Positions 1-7,815 of a stretch of 64,000 bases of DNA are shown here, piece by piece. Source of the stretch: an uncultured Lachnospiraceae bacterium (GTDB lineage Bacteria; Bacillota; Clostridia; Lachnospirales; Lachnospiraceae). The stretch covers positions 1-64,000 of the forward strand of contig CANQEL010000005.1 of NCBI GenBank assembly GCA_947594855.1. The letters are read 5' to 3'. The position numbers and the translations under genes were made by a program. The stretch's first letter is position 1. Each line of letters opens with the position of its first letter. The notes below the pieces were generated by a model. It did not search any database. It saw only the letters and a program-made list of their open reading frames with translations, and had not been told where the DNA came from.

Positions 1-1137
1 CATGACTATTTTACCGGCATGATTTCTCTTCGTATGGACGGAGCATCTGTTTCGGAAATCGTCGGAAAATACCTTGGCAATGGCGCAAAACAAATCATGC
101 GTGTTTTTTCCGTGATTTTACTGGTATTGGTAGGGGCAGTATTTACTACCAGCCCTGCGGCGCTAATTGCAAGCCTTACGCCGGAATGGATGAATAGCAT
201 TTTTTGGGTTGTCGTAATCTTGGTATACTATTTTCTCGCAACGTTACTGCCCATTGATAAATTGATTGGAAAAATCTATCCGGTGTTCGGCATAGTCCTG
301 ATTATAATGGCGGTAGGAATTACTGGCGGTATTTTTGCTAAAGGGTACACAATTCCGGAGATAACAATGCAGAACCTTCATCCTGATAACAAACCGATAT
401 GGCCTTATATGTTTGTAACCGTAGCCTGCGGGGCAATATCCGGATTTCATTCCACGCAATCGCCTTTAATGGCAAGGTGCCTGAAACGTGAGAAGAGCGG
501 CAGAAAAATATTTTACGGCGCAATGATTGCAGAAGGCGTAATTGCCCTGGTGTGGGCGGCTGCAGGTGTAGCTTTCTACGAAAGCACGGGAGGGCTGTCT
601 AATGCGCTTGCAGAGATGGGGCAGTCAGGCGTGGTCTATGATATATCAATAGGACTGTTAGGAATCGTAGGAGGCGTCCTTGCTGTTATCGGAGTGGTTG
701 TATGCCCCATTTCTTCCGGGGATACGGCTTTTCGCAGCGCAAGGCTTACGATTGCTGATTGGTTCGGGATTGACCAGAAGAATTTTGGCAAAAGAATTGC
801 CGTGGCGCTGCCTTTACTTTTGGTCGGCGCGCTTTTGACGCAGATTGATTTTGACGTGGTATGGCGGTATTTCTCATGGTCTAACCAGACACTTGCCATG
901 ATTGTGTTATGGTCAATCGCAGTCTATATTGCAAAAAACGCAAAGCGGAAAATATATTGTTTTATAGCCGTGGTTCCCGCGGCCTTTATGACGGCAGTCT
1001 CAATAACATATATACTTATGGCAGATGAGGGCTTGAAAATAGCGGGAAGCATTTCTTATCCGATAGGAATAGCGGCAGCGATTTTGGCAGCGGGTTGGTT
1101 TATTGTGACAAATATAGCCAAAAGGAAAAAATCTTAA
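1..1137 (+). CDS. cstA: Carbon starvation protein CstA-type permease, 3' part
   Basis: This is the C-terminal part of a CstA-family membrane permease, which imports peptides or pyruvate in characterised relatives. The frame is open from base 1 (HDYFTGMISLR...), so the true start lies upstream of the window. The stretch DYFTGMISLRMDGASVSEIVG is characteristic of CstA, and is followed by about nine hydrophobic segments with conserved motifs such as GAISGFHSTQSP (near residue 140 of the visible part) and CPISSGDTAFRSAR (near 230). It ends in a basic KRKKS tail. The visible length (378 residues) is close to the shorter Gram-positive CstA proteins, so only about 80-120 residues are probably missing. 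The following DNA is accessory in character, so this gene marks the left core edge. Confidence 0.88.
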   Translation, partial: HDYFTGMISLRMDGASVSEIVGKYLGNGAKQIMRVFSVILLVLVGAVFTTSPAALIASLTPEWMNSIFWVVVILVYYFLATLLPIDKLIGKIYPVFGIVLIIMAVGITGGIFAKGYTIPEITMQNLHPDNKPIWPYMFVTVACGAISGFHSTQSPLMARCLKREKSGRKIFYGAMIAEGVIALVWAAAGVAFYESTGGLSNALAEMGQSGVVYDISIGLLGIVGGVLAVIGVVVCPISSGDTAFRSARLTIADWFGIDQKNFGKRIAVALPLLLVGALLTQIDFDVVWRYFSWSNQTLAMIVLWSIAVYIAKNAKRKIYCFIAVVPAAFMTAVSITYILMADEGLKIAGSISYPIGIAAAILAAGWFIVTNIAKRKKS

Positions 1138-1184
1138 AATGACTGGTGATGCTATTATAAAAGTGGACACGGAAGGGTAGAAAA

Positions 1185-1260
1185 AAACGGGGCAAAACAT
1201 ATGAATAAAAACAATAGAAACGGGGCAATATATTACAATAATGGTTGAAAAAACGGGGCA
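1185..1260 (+). repeat. Three AAACGGGGCA repeats at an exact 33-bp pitch
   Basis: The 10-mer AAACGGGGCA occurs at 1185-1194, 1218-1227 and 1251-1260. The starts are exactly 33 bp apart (three DNA turns, also eleven codons). The sequence between the copies is not conserved. The array lies between the cstA stop and the AAA ATPase start at 1294. It could be iterated protein-binding sites for that gene or the remnant of a short repeated peptide (KTGQ/ETGQ in one frame). Three copies with no conserved flank do not make a CRISPR. Confidence 0.6.
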
Positions 1261-1293
1261 GATGATGTATTGTAAAGATGGAGGTATTAATTT

Positions 1294-2640
1294 ATGTATA
1301 GAAAATATTCAATCATTGTTGAAGAATGGCTTAAAAATTCGAATAAAGCGTTATTGGTAACAGGAGCAAGGCAGACAGGAAAGACCTGGCTTATAAGAGA
1401 TGAGATTGAAAAGAGTGGTTACACCAAGTATGAAGTAAATTTTATCGACCAGCCGGATATGGTCGAGTATCTAAATGCGGAAATGAGCGCAGAAGAATTT
1501 TTAATTAAATTGAAAATGATAATGCCGGAAGACTGTAAACCGCATGACACAGTTATTTTTTTTGATGAAATTCAGAAATGCCCGAAAATAGTCACAAAAA
1601 TTAAGTTCCTTGTAGATGAAGGAAGTTTTAAATATGTAATGAGCGGCTCTTTATTAGGGGTTTCACTCAAAGGCATAGATTCAGCGCCTGTGGGATACCT
1701 GACTGTTTTAAAGATGTACCCTATGGATTTTGAAGAATTTATGGTGGCAAATAATGTATCAAAAACTACATTAGAGATGCTAAAAGAGAAATTTGAAACA
1801 TGCAGCCCTGTGGATGAATTTATACATCAGAAACTTTTAAACATGTTTTTTGTATATCTTATTGTCGGCGGAATGCCGGATGCTGTAAGAACCTATATTG
1901 AAACAAAGGACATCAGAGAGGTTGATAAAGTGCAGCGGGACATTATAATGCTTTATAAAGAAGATTTTTCTCAATATGAAATTGAGGATAAGAAACTTAA
2001 GCTGCGCTCCATATATGATCTTATTCCCGCTGAATTAAATAAACAGAATAAGAAATTTGTTTTCACAATGTTAGATAAAGAGCTTAAGTTTAATAGATAT
2101 GAAAATAGTTTTTTATGGCTGAAGGATGCGGGCGTGGCTTTGCCGGTTTACAATGTTGAGGCGCCGGTTATCCCTCTTTTGGCAAGCAAGAGCAGTAATG
2201 TATTCAGGCTGTTTTCGAGCGATATTGGTTTGCTTACAAGCACATATCCTGCAGAAACAAAAATTGAATTAATTAATAAAAACGGAGAAGTAAACAACGG
2301 AGCTCATTTTGAAAATGCTGTTGTACAGCAATTAACTGCCAATGGGTTTGAGCCATATTTCTGTAAAAAAAAGAATGTAGGCGAGCTGGATTTTGTAATA
2401 GAAATGAATGGAAGAGTTGTTCCGATAGAAGTTAAATCAGGAAAGGCATATAAAAAACACAAAGCTTTGGATAATTTTATGAGTATTTCGGATTACCATA
2501 TTGAAAAAGCGTATGTTTTTTCTGTCGTAAATGTAGAAACAGAAGGAGTTGTGACATATATTCCGATTTATATGTGTTATCTTTTGCAGGAACAAAAAAT
2601 CGGTCGGATGATAGTAGATTTGGATATTACCGGTTTATAA
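1294..2640 (+). CDS. AAA ATPase with C-terminal DUF4143 (nuclease-like) domain
   Basis: A 448-residue protein of the common AAA_14/DUF4143 family, usually of unknown physiological role and patchily distributed on mobile DNA. The Walker A motif GARQTGKT is at residues 24-31 and Walker B VIFFDE at 87-92. The C-terminal half holds GELDFVIE...VVPIEVKSGK (about 383-407), the D/ExK arrangement of a PD-(D/E)XK-type fold seen in DUF4143 proteins. A GGAGG-like site (GATGGAGG) sits about ten bases before the ATG. It has no obvious operon partner; the next frame is a restriction-gene remnant. Its biochemical role is unknown; a nuclease or toxin-like activity would be inference only. Confidence 0.85.
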   Translation: MYRKYSIIVEEWLKNSNKALLVTGARQTGKTWLIRDEIEKSGYTKYEVNFIDQPDMVEYLNAEMSAEEFLIKLKMIMPEDCKPHDTVIFFDEIQKCPKIVTKIKFLVDEGSFKYVMSGSLLGVSLKGIDSAPVGYLTVLKMYPMDFEEFMVANNVSKTTLEMLKEKFETCSPVDEFIHQKLLNMFFVYLIVGGMPDAVRTYIETKDIREVDKVQRDIIMLYKEDFSQYEIEDKKLKLRSIYDLIPAELNKQNKKFVFTMLDKELKFNRYENSFLWLKDAGVALPVYNVEAPVIPLLASKSSNVFRLFSSDIGLLTSTYPAETKIELINKNGEVNNGAHFENAVVQQLTANGFEPYFCKKKNVGELDFVIEMNGRVVPIEVKSGKAYKKHKALDNFMSISDYHIEKAYVFSVVNVETEGVVTYIPIYMCYLLQEQKIGRMIVDLDITGL

Positions 2641-2699
2641 TTTATAATATAAAAAAGGTGTAACATTAAATACCGGAGATTTGCAGAAGCAGATAATAT

Positions 2700-3080
2700 T
2701 TTGATGAAAACGATTCGATAGGAACTTATAAACCGCTTTATGTGGATGCCGTTGTGTCTAATCTTCCATATTCGCAGGTTTGGAATCCGTCAGATAAGGA
2801 AACAGATCCTCGATATGCGGAATATGGGCTTGCTCCGAAAGGCAAAGCCGATTACGCATTTTTGCTTCATGACCTATACCATCTTAAACCTGATGGGATA
2901 ATAACTATTGTTCTTCCTCACGGCTTATTGTTCCGTGGCGGTGAAGAAGGGGAGATACGCAAAAATTTAATCGAAAAAAATAAGATTGACACTATTATAG
3001 GTCTGCCGGCAAATCATCAGTGTAAGTTAGAAAAGCTGAAAAATCTTAAAAAAGCGTGTCCTGAAAAGATGTTTGCTTAG
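2700..3080 (+). pseudogene. Type I restriction remnant: hsdM fragment joined to hsdS C-terminal tail
   Basis: From 2742 (GTG) the frame encodes 112 residues; related sequence continues upstream to a stop at 2694-2696, so the N-terminus is lost. VVSNLPYSQVW is the amino-methylase motif IV region (NPPY in intact HsdM; here NLPY), followed by KADYAFLLHDLYHLKPDGIITIVLPHG and IIGLPAN, all typical of type I modification subunits. Directly after IIGLPAN the sequence becomes CKLEKLKNLKKACPEKMF, which is the coiled-coil end of HsdS specificity subunits. This is best explained by a large deletion that removed the rest of hsdM and most of hsdS. Not expected to be active: no SAM-binding motif and no target-recognition domain remain. 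Confidence 0.75.
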
Positions 3081-3094
3081 GAGGATTAGATAAA

Positions 3095-3742
3095 ATGGGA
3101 AAATTAATACTATATCACGGAACTCCTGATAAAATTGTTGTACCTACCTTTGGTTTAGGAAGTGACAAACATGATTACGGAAAAGGGTTCTATTTGACCG
3201 AAAATTCGGATTTAGCAAAAGAATGGGCAGTATGTCGACCTAACGATAAGAATGGTTGGCTTCATAAATATGAGCTAGATACTGATAACTTGAAAATTCT
3301 AGATTTTCAGGAAAAAAATGTGCTTTGTTGGCTGGCCGAACTTATGAAACACAGAGATGCATCAGATACGAAACGATATAAAATGCTTGCAAAACAGTTT
3401 ATTGAAAAATACGGAATTGATACGAGTGAATATGATATCATAAAAGGGTGGAGAGCTAATGCATCATATTTCTATATAGCCAAGGAGTTTGTGAGGGATA
3501 ATATAGATATTGATATTCTTGAAGAACTTTTGTTGCTGGGAGGATTGGGAATACAGTATTGTATCAAATCACAGCTTGCATACTCAAAGCTGCACGAAGT
3601 AGAGAATGAATGTTTAATGGTAGAGTACGATGAGTTCAACGCAAAATATAACTTGCGAGATGTTGATGCACGACAGAAAATGAGAGATTTGGTGAATTCT
3701 GAAGCTAATAAGGTGATAAAGGTATTCAGTACGCTTTTTTGA
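3095..3742 (+). CDS. DUF3990 protein, ADP-ribosyltransferase-like
   Basis: A 215-residue protein with the DUF3990 signature: LYHGT at residues 6-10, then YGKGFYLTEN at 28-37. As I recall, DUF3990 belongs to the ADP-ribosyltransferase superfamily, where an N-terminal Y-H element and a following G-x-G-F-Y/S-T strand build the NAD pocket; here H8 and the FYLT strand would fill these roles. A good AGGAGG site (3079-3084) precedes the ATG. The next gene follows the stop closely and the third gene encodes a NADAR protein, so the three form one operon. A toxin or host-modifying activity is inferred from the fold and the partner, not shown. Confidence 0.75.
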   Translation: MGKLILYHGTPDKIVVPTFGLGSDKHDYGKGFYLTENSDLAKEWAVCRPNDKNGWLHKYELDTDNLKILDFQEKNVLCWLAELMKHRDASDTKRYKMLAKQFIEKYGIDTSEYDIIKGWRANASYFYIAKEFVRDNIDIDILEELLLLGGLGIQYCIKSQLAYSKLHEVENECLMVEYDEFNAKYNLRDVDARQKMRDLVNSEANKVIKVFSTLF

Positions 3743-3754
3743 GAGGTGAAAATA

Positions 3755-4171
3755 ATGCGGGCATATTCAGATGTTTATTTAAATGATGTGGTGGAAAGTC
3801 AGGGTAAACTTTTTGACTTCGTAGCACAGTCATTTCCGGATAATGATACAAAAGATTTCATTCAAACATATATGAAAAGCAAAACGCGAAAAAGTATTGA
3901 TGAAGCAAAAGCCTATGTGATTACAATGAATGCGGAAGAACTTTGGAATTACTTTTCGGAAACGGAAAAATATAAATTTAAGGAAGGAACTGCGCTTCGA
4001 GGATTTATGCCGGATTGGATCGGTGAGTTCTATGCCTATTATCAATGGTATTATAATATGCTGAGTTCGGAAGTGATAAAGAAAGTGCCGATTGATTTTT
4101 TGATGAAAGCTTATTTTGGTCTTCATGATTTAGAATTGGATTTAGCGGTAAAAAAAGTTGGTGACGTTTAA
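3755..4171 (+). CDS. Unknown protein in the DUF3990-NADAR operon
   Basis: A 138-residue protein without recognised domain. I chose ATG 3755 (MRAYSDVYLND) over the in-frame GTG at 3746 because GAGAGGTG (3741-3748) is then an ideally spaced ribosome site. It is predicted soluble and helical, with aromatic-rich stretches (WIGEFYAYYQWYYNML near 88-103). Similar small proteins starting with a YLND-type motif accompany DUF3990 genes in other Clostridia as far as I remember. The stop TAA overlaps the next ATG (TAATG), indicating translational coupling to the NADAR gene. A role as partner or immunity factor of the DUF3990 protein is inference from position. Confidence 0.65.
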   Translation: MRAYSDVYLNDVVESQGKLFDFVAQSFPDNDTKDFIQTYMKSKTRKSIDEAKAYVITMNAEELWNYFSETEKYKFKEGTALRGFMPDWIGEFYAYYQWYYNMLSSEVIKKVPIDFLMKAYFGLHDLELDLAVKKVGDV

Positions 4172-4644
4172 TGCAAATAATATGTTTTCACAATCCTGAT
4201 GAAAAATATGGATTTTTAAGTAACTGGTATCGTTCACGTTTTGTGGTAACTGGTACTGAGTTTTCCTCTATGGAGCAGTTTATGATGTATAAAAAAGCCA
4301 GGTGTTTTGGAGATGACGATGCGGCAATTCGGATTTTAGAGGCTGAGGAACCGGCAATAATAAAAGCGCTTGGGCGTAGGGTCACTGGTTATGATGATAA
4401 TACTTGGAATGGTATAAGACAGATAGTGGTGTATCAGGGACTTTTAGAAAAGTTCCGGCAGAATAATGACTTGAAGGAAAAGCTGTTAAAAACGGGTAAA
4501 TCAATTTTAGCGGAATGTGCGGTTAAGGATAAGATATGGGGTATTGGGTTGTCTATGGAGGATCCTGATAGATTTGAAAAAACAAAGTGGAAAGGACAAA
4601 ATTTGCTAGGTTATACCTTGATGATGGTTCGAGATGGACTGTAA
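4171..4644 (+). CDS. NADAR family protein (YbiA-like N-glycosidase)
   Basis: A 157-residue NADAR-domain protein. Motifs seen: GFLSNWY (14-20), FSSMEQFMMYKKA (31-43, corresponding to the conserved E-x-Y/F-x-x-x-K helix of YbiA/NADAR), and DKIWGIGLSMEDP (about 118-130) followed by WKGQNLLGYTLM. The family cleaves N-glycosidic bonds of ADP-ribose or riboflavin intermediates, and some members reverse guanine ADP-ribosylation made by DarT toxins. The start overlaps the upstream stop by one base. Placed behind an ADP-ribosyltransferase-like gene, an antitoxin or repair function for ADP-ribosylated DNA/RNA is the obvious hypothesis. Confidence 0.85.
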   Translation: MQIICFHNPDEKYGFLSNWYRSRFVVTGTEFSSMEQFMMYKKARCFGDDDAAIRILEAEEPAIIKALGRRVTGYDDNTWNGIRQIVVYQGLLEKFRQNNDLKEKLLKTGKSILAECAVKDKIWGIGLSMEDPDRFEKTKWKGQNLLGYTLMMVRDGL

Positions 4645-4794
4645 AAGGCTAATTCTTGATACAATACTTGTAACTTGTATTGCGAGTATTGGAAAGAACA
4701 CAAGGGCGATAAGAAAAGTAACAATGGTCAAGTATGATAATATAAGTGGAGATATTTGTTTAATTGATAAAATATTAGAAAAGAGGTTTTATAT

Positions 4795-5355
4795 ATGAGA
4801 AAAAAATTAGATATTACAGAAGGAATTTTTCCTATGCCTGTGTTAATGGTCGCTACTTATAATGAAGATGGCAGCGTAAATGTTATGAACGCAGCATGGG
4901 GAACGATGCAGGCGAGAGACACAGTAGTACTCAATTTAACCGAAACGCATAAGACGGTTAAAAATATAAAAGAAAGAGGTGCGTTTACGGTAAGCATTGC
5001 TGATGCCAATCATGTCGCGGCGGCAGATTATTTTGGTGTTGTGTCCGGCAACAGCATTGAAAATAAGCTTGAAAAAGCAGGTCTTACCGCTGCTAAGGCA
5101 GAGAGTGTAGATGCGCCTGTTATCAATGAATTTCCGCTTTGCCTGGAATGTAAATATATTGAATATCAAAATAATGAATATGGCTGCGGGGTTATTGGCA
5201 AAGTTGTTAATGTTACTGCCGATGAAAGTGTAATGCCAAACGGAAAGCTTGACATGTCCTTAGTGAACGCTATCGCTTTTGATCCATATACGCATGGTTA
5301 TTACAAGGTAACGGAACGTGTTGGCGAAGCGTTCCATGACGGACAAAATATTTAA
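4795..5355 (+). CDS. Flavin reductase family protein
   Basis: A 186-residue FMN-binding flavin-reductase-like protein. PMPVLMVATYNEDGSVNVMNAAWG (about 13-36) and HKTVKNIKERGAFTVSIAD are the typical flavin-cradling strands, and the C-terminus DPYTHGYYKVTERVGEAFHDG is usual in the Gram-positive clade. It is preceded by AGAGG and a 150-bp upstream region that has no gene. The physiological partner is not apparent; relatives reduce flavins or act as uncharacterised FMN proteins in oxidative-stress settings. It is monocistronic, followed at once by a strong terminator hairpin. Confidence 0.85.
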   Translation: MRKKLDITEGIFPMPVLMVATYNEDGSVNVMNAAWGTMQARDTVVLNLTETHKTVKNIKERGAFTVSIADANHVAAADYFGVVSGNSIENKLEKAGLTAAKAESVDAPVINEFPLCLECKYIEYQNNEYGCGVIGKVVNVTADESVMPNGKLDMSLVNAIAFDPYTHGYYKVTERVGEAFHDGQNI

Positions 5356-5374
5356 TTTTATACGAACTTCTTTG

Positions 5375-5420
5375 AATTAGTCAAGTATAAATTACTCATT
5401 TATACTTGACTAATTTGTTT
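5375..5420 (+). terminator. Perfect 17-bp stem-loop terminator
   Basis: Arms 5375-5391 and 5399-5415 are perfectly complementary (AATTAGTCAAGTATAAA), with a 7-nt loop and TGTTTT after it. It ends the flavin reductase transcript. The right arm also contains the -35 box of the next promoter. Confidence 0.8.
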
Positions 5421-5433
5421 TGCGTGTTATAAT
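5406..5433 (+). promoter_or_regulatory. Sigma-A promoter, extended -10
   Basis: TTGACT (5406-5411), 16-bp spacer, TATAAT (5428-5433) with TG at -15 (5425-5426). It drives the ATPase gene at 5462. The -35 box lies inside the right arm of the preceding terminator stem. Confidence 0.8.
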
Positions 5434-5461
5434 GTAGATACATAATATGGAGGTCACGACA

Positions 5462-6853
5462 ATGTTTATAGGCAGAGAACGTGAGCTTAATGCTCTTGAC
5501 AATCTATATAAATCGGATAAATTTGAATTTGCGGTTATCTACGGCAGACGGCGTGTAGGCAAAACTGCGCTTATTAATCAGTTTATTAGCGATAAAAAAG
5601 CCATATATTTCATGGGTGTTGAAAGTAATGCAAAGCAGAATCTTGAGAACTTTTCAAAAAGCATTATGGAGTTTGCAAACGGTATTGAAACGGAATCCTC
5701 TTTTCTTTCATTCCAGGCTGCATTTGAATATGTATTTAAGCTTGCAGAAAAAGAAAGAATCATCCTTGCGATTGACGAGTATCCTTATGTGGCACGTTCA
5801 TCAGAAAGTCTTGCATCTACCTTACAGCTTTTAATTGACAAATATAAAGACACATCGAAATTAATGCTTATTCTCTGCGGTTCTTCCATGTCATATATGG
5901 AAGACCATGTGCTTGCCTATAAAGCGCCTCTCTACGGAAGAAGAACGGCACAGATTAAGCTTTTACCTTTTGATTTTGAAGAAACCTGCGAGTGCCTTCA
6001 AGGTATGTCAGACGAGGATAAGGCATTGATTTATGGTATTGCCAGTGGCACGCCACAATACCTTTTACAAATGAGTAGCAAATTGAGCGTGGAAGACAAT
6101 ATCAAAAACACATATCTTAACCCTACATCCTTTCTTTATGAAGAGCCAACAAACCTGTTAAAACAGGAAGTGCGTGAGCCTGCCACTTATACGGCAATTA
6201 TTACGGCTATCGCAACGGGTTCGTCAAGAATGTCTGAGATTTCAAGCAAGGTAGGCGAAGATACAAATGTTTGTACGAGATACCTTAAGAATCTTATAAA
6301 TCTTGGGATTGTGCAGAAAGAAACACCTTACGGAGAAAAGGCTTCTAGAAGATCAATCTATTCCATTGAGGACAATATGTTCCGTTTTTGGTATCGTTTT
6401 GTGCTTGACAATAATTCGCTCATTGTGCGCGGTGCTGCGGATTTGGTTTATAAAAGAATTGAACCTCAGCTTTCTGATTATATGGGTAAGATTTTTGAGG
6501 AAATCTGCAAACAGTATCTTTGGAAACTGCTTATCTCCGGCAACTGCCCGGTAGAGTTCAAATCTCTTGGTCGTTGGTGGGGCAACGATCCTAAAGAAAA
6601 AAGCCAGGCCGAGATTGATATTATGGGTGAACAGGATAAAAACACCGCTCTGTTCGCGGAATGCAAATGGACAAACGAAAAGGTTGACCTCAGCGTTTTG
6701 GAAACCTTAATAAAACACAGTGAACTGTTCCATTATAAGACAAAGTATTACTATCTGTTCTCAAAGTCCGGATTTACAAAAGGGTGTATTGATAAGGCAA
6801 ATGAGATGGGCAACGTAAATTTAGTTGAGTATGTAAATGTTATAAGCATATAA
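5462..6853 (+). CDS. AAA ATPase (ATPase_2) with C-terminal DUF234 domain
   Basis: A 463-residue protein starting MFIGRERELNAL. ATG 5462 is preferred to the in-frame ATG at 5447 because the ribosome site GGAGGT (5449-5454) overlaps the latter. Walker A GRRRVGKT is at residues 28-35, Walker B IILAIDE at 100-106, followed by a sensor-like ILCGSS strand and a winged-helix region near 245-290. The C-terminal DUF234 part has QAEIDIMG...LFAECKW, a PD-(D/E)XK-like core. Such ATPases are frequent in archaea and Clostridia, patchy in occurrence, and without a settled function. It has its own strong promoter and no operon partner; the next gene is convergent. Confidence 0.85.
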   Translation: MFIGRERELNALDNLYKSDKFEFAVIYGRRRVGKTALINQFISDKKAIYFMGVESNAKQNLENFSKSIMEFANGIETESSFLSFQAAFEYVFKLAEKERIILAIDEYPYVARSSESLASTLQLLIDKYKDTSKLMLILCGSSMSYMEDHVLAYKAPLYGRRTAQIKLLPFDFEETCECLQGMSDEDKALIYGIASGTPQYLLQMSSKLSVEDNIKNTYLNPTSFLYEEPTNLLKQEVREPATYTAIITAIATGSSRMSEISSKVGEDTNVCTRYLKNLINLGIVQKETPYGEKASRRSIYSIEDNMFRFWYRFVLDNNSLIVRGAADLVYKRIEPQLSDYMGKIFEEICKQYLWKLLISGNCPVEFKSLGRWWGNDPKEKSQAEIDIMGEQDKNTALFAECKWTNEKVDLSVLETLIKHSELFHYKTKYYYLFSKSGFTKGCIDKANEMGNVNLVEYVNVISI

Positions 6854-6854
6854 T

Positions 6855-7784
6855 CTATTTACGTCGTGAAAACAGCTTTACTATAGCCGGAGCGATTGCT
6901 ACAAAATACAGCGTGCAAACGCCCTGCGTAAGTGCTTTTATAAGGCCTGAGCCGAAACCGATATTTGTAAGTGCATCTTTTACAAAGGAAGAACCTGCAA
7001 AATTATCAAGTATGGTATATGTAAACATACAGAATATAAGTCTTACTATATTTTCAATTTTGCTGTCATCGGTTGAAAATTTTACAAATCTGCGTTCCAG
7101 AAACCAGCCTATGAAAAAGCCTATTCCGATACCGGCATTTTTGTAAGAGTCTATTGCCATTTTGGAACCTTCGACTACTATGGAACCATCTGCGTTATAG
7201 TCTACAGGATAAGATTTGAAAGCCGCATATATAATTAACAGTACGCAGAGTGTTACTCCGGCAAGCATTACATAAATGTCGGCGCGGGGATTTTTATCGA
7301 TAGCAGGCAAAAGTTTTGCCATGGCAAATAATACGGCAAACCCTATTACAAGCGCAACAATGACATCCTGCGGAGTATGTACGCCCAGATAATTACGGGA
7401 GAATCCTATCAGAAGTACCAGTATTATAAGAAGCGCCTGTAACACTTTCCGGGGTTTGAAACGGTCATTTGTATTGATGGCAAGACCGCCCCAGTAACTT
7501 GCAGCGTTGGCTGTATGGCCGCTTGGAAATGAGTAACCTGTAGCGTCTGCCTGTGCCTCCGGAACAGGCATGATTCGTGAATCTCTTATCCATGGGCGGT
7601 ATGCGCAAGCGGTAATTTTGATAAATCCGTTAATAATACGGTTGGTATAGAAAGAGAACATGATAAAGATTCCCTTTCGTTTATCAATTCCCCAGTATAT
7701 AAGACCGATTGCAAACATGAGTATTGAAGTTTCGCCAAGTTTTGTTATATATTCAAAAAAATTATTGATGGTAAAATTGAGCAA
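6855..7784 (-). CDS. PAP2 family membrane phosphatase
   Basis: A 309-residue integral membrane phosphatase of the PAP2 superfamily, which dephosphorylates lipid phosphates (phosphatidate or undecaprenyl-pyrophosphate type) on the outer face of the membrane. All three catalytic motifs are present: K-x6-R-P (KITACAYRP, about 57-65), SFPSGH (about 84-89) and SRNYLGVHTPQD (about 128-139). It is larger than the usual 170-220 residues because of extra C-terminal membrane segments. The start is a TTG (reading from 7784); no strong ribosome site is visible, so the start is uncertain. It is divergent from the SGNH hydrolase and its end is one base from the convergent ATPase. Confidence 0.87.
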   Translation of the reverse strand: MLNFTINNFFEYITKLGETSILMFAIGLIYWGIDKRKGIFIMFSFYTNRIINGFIKITACAYRPWIRDSRIMPVPEAQADATGYSFPSGHTANAASYWGGLAINTNDRFKPRKVLQALLIILVLLIGFSRNYLGVHTPQDVIVALVIGFAVLFAMAKLLPAIDKNPRADIYVMLAGVTLCVLLIIYAAFKSYPVDYNADGSIVVEGSKMAIDSYKNAGIGIGFFIGWFLERRFVKFSTDDSKIENIVRLIFCMFTYTILDNFAGSSFVKDALTNIGFGSGLIKALTQGVCTLYFVAIAPAIVKLFSRRK

Positions 7785-7815
7785 AGGGTTTGGTATAACG
7801 AAAGGAGAGAGTTTT

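Noticed and set aside
1185-1260. Repeats between cstA and the AAA ATPase as a CRISPR array
   Set aside because: The conserved unit is only 10 bp, there are three copies, the spacers are 23 bp and no cas gene is near.
3095-3742. Assignment of the DUF3990 gene as DarT itself
   Set aside because: The sequence lacks the DarT-type layout that I know; only superfamily-level similarity (LYHG and GFYLT strands) can be claimed.
7660-7815. Longer N-terminus for the SGNH hydrolase
   Set aside because: That stretch is the coding start of the divergent PAP2 gene; the ATG at 7816 has a perfect ribosome site and matches block I position.
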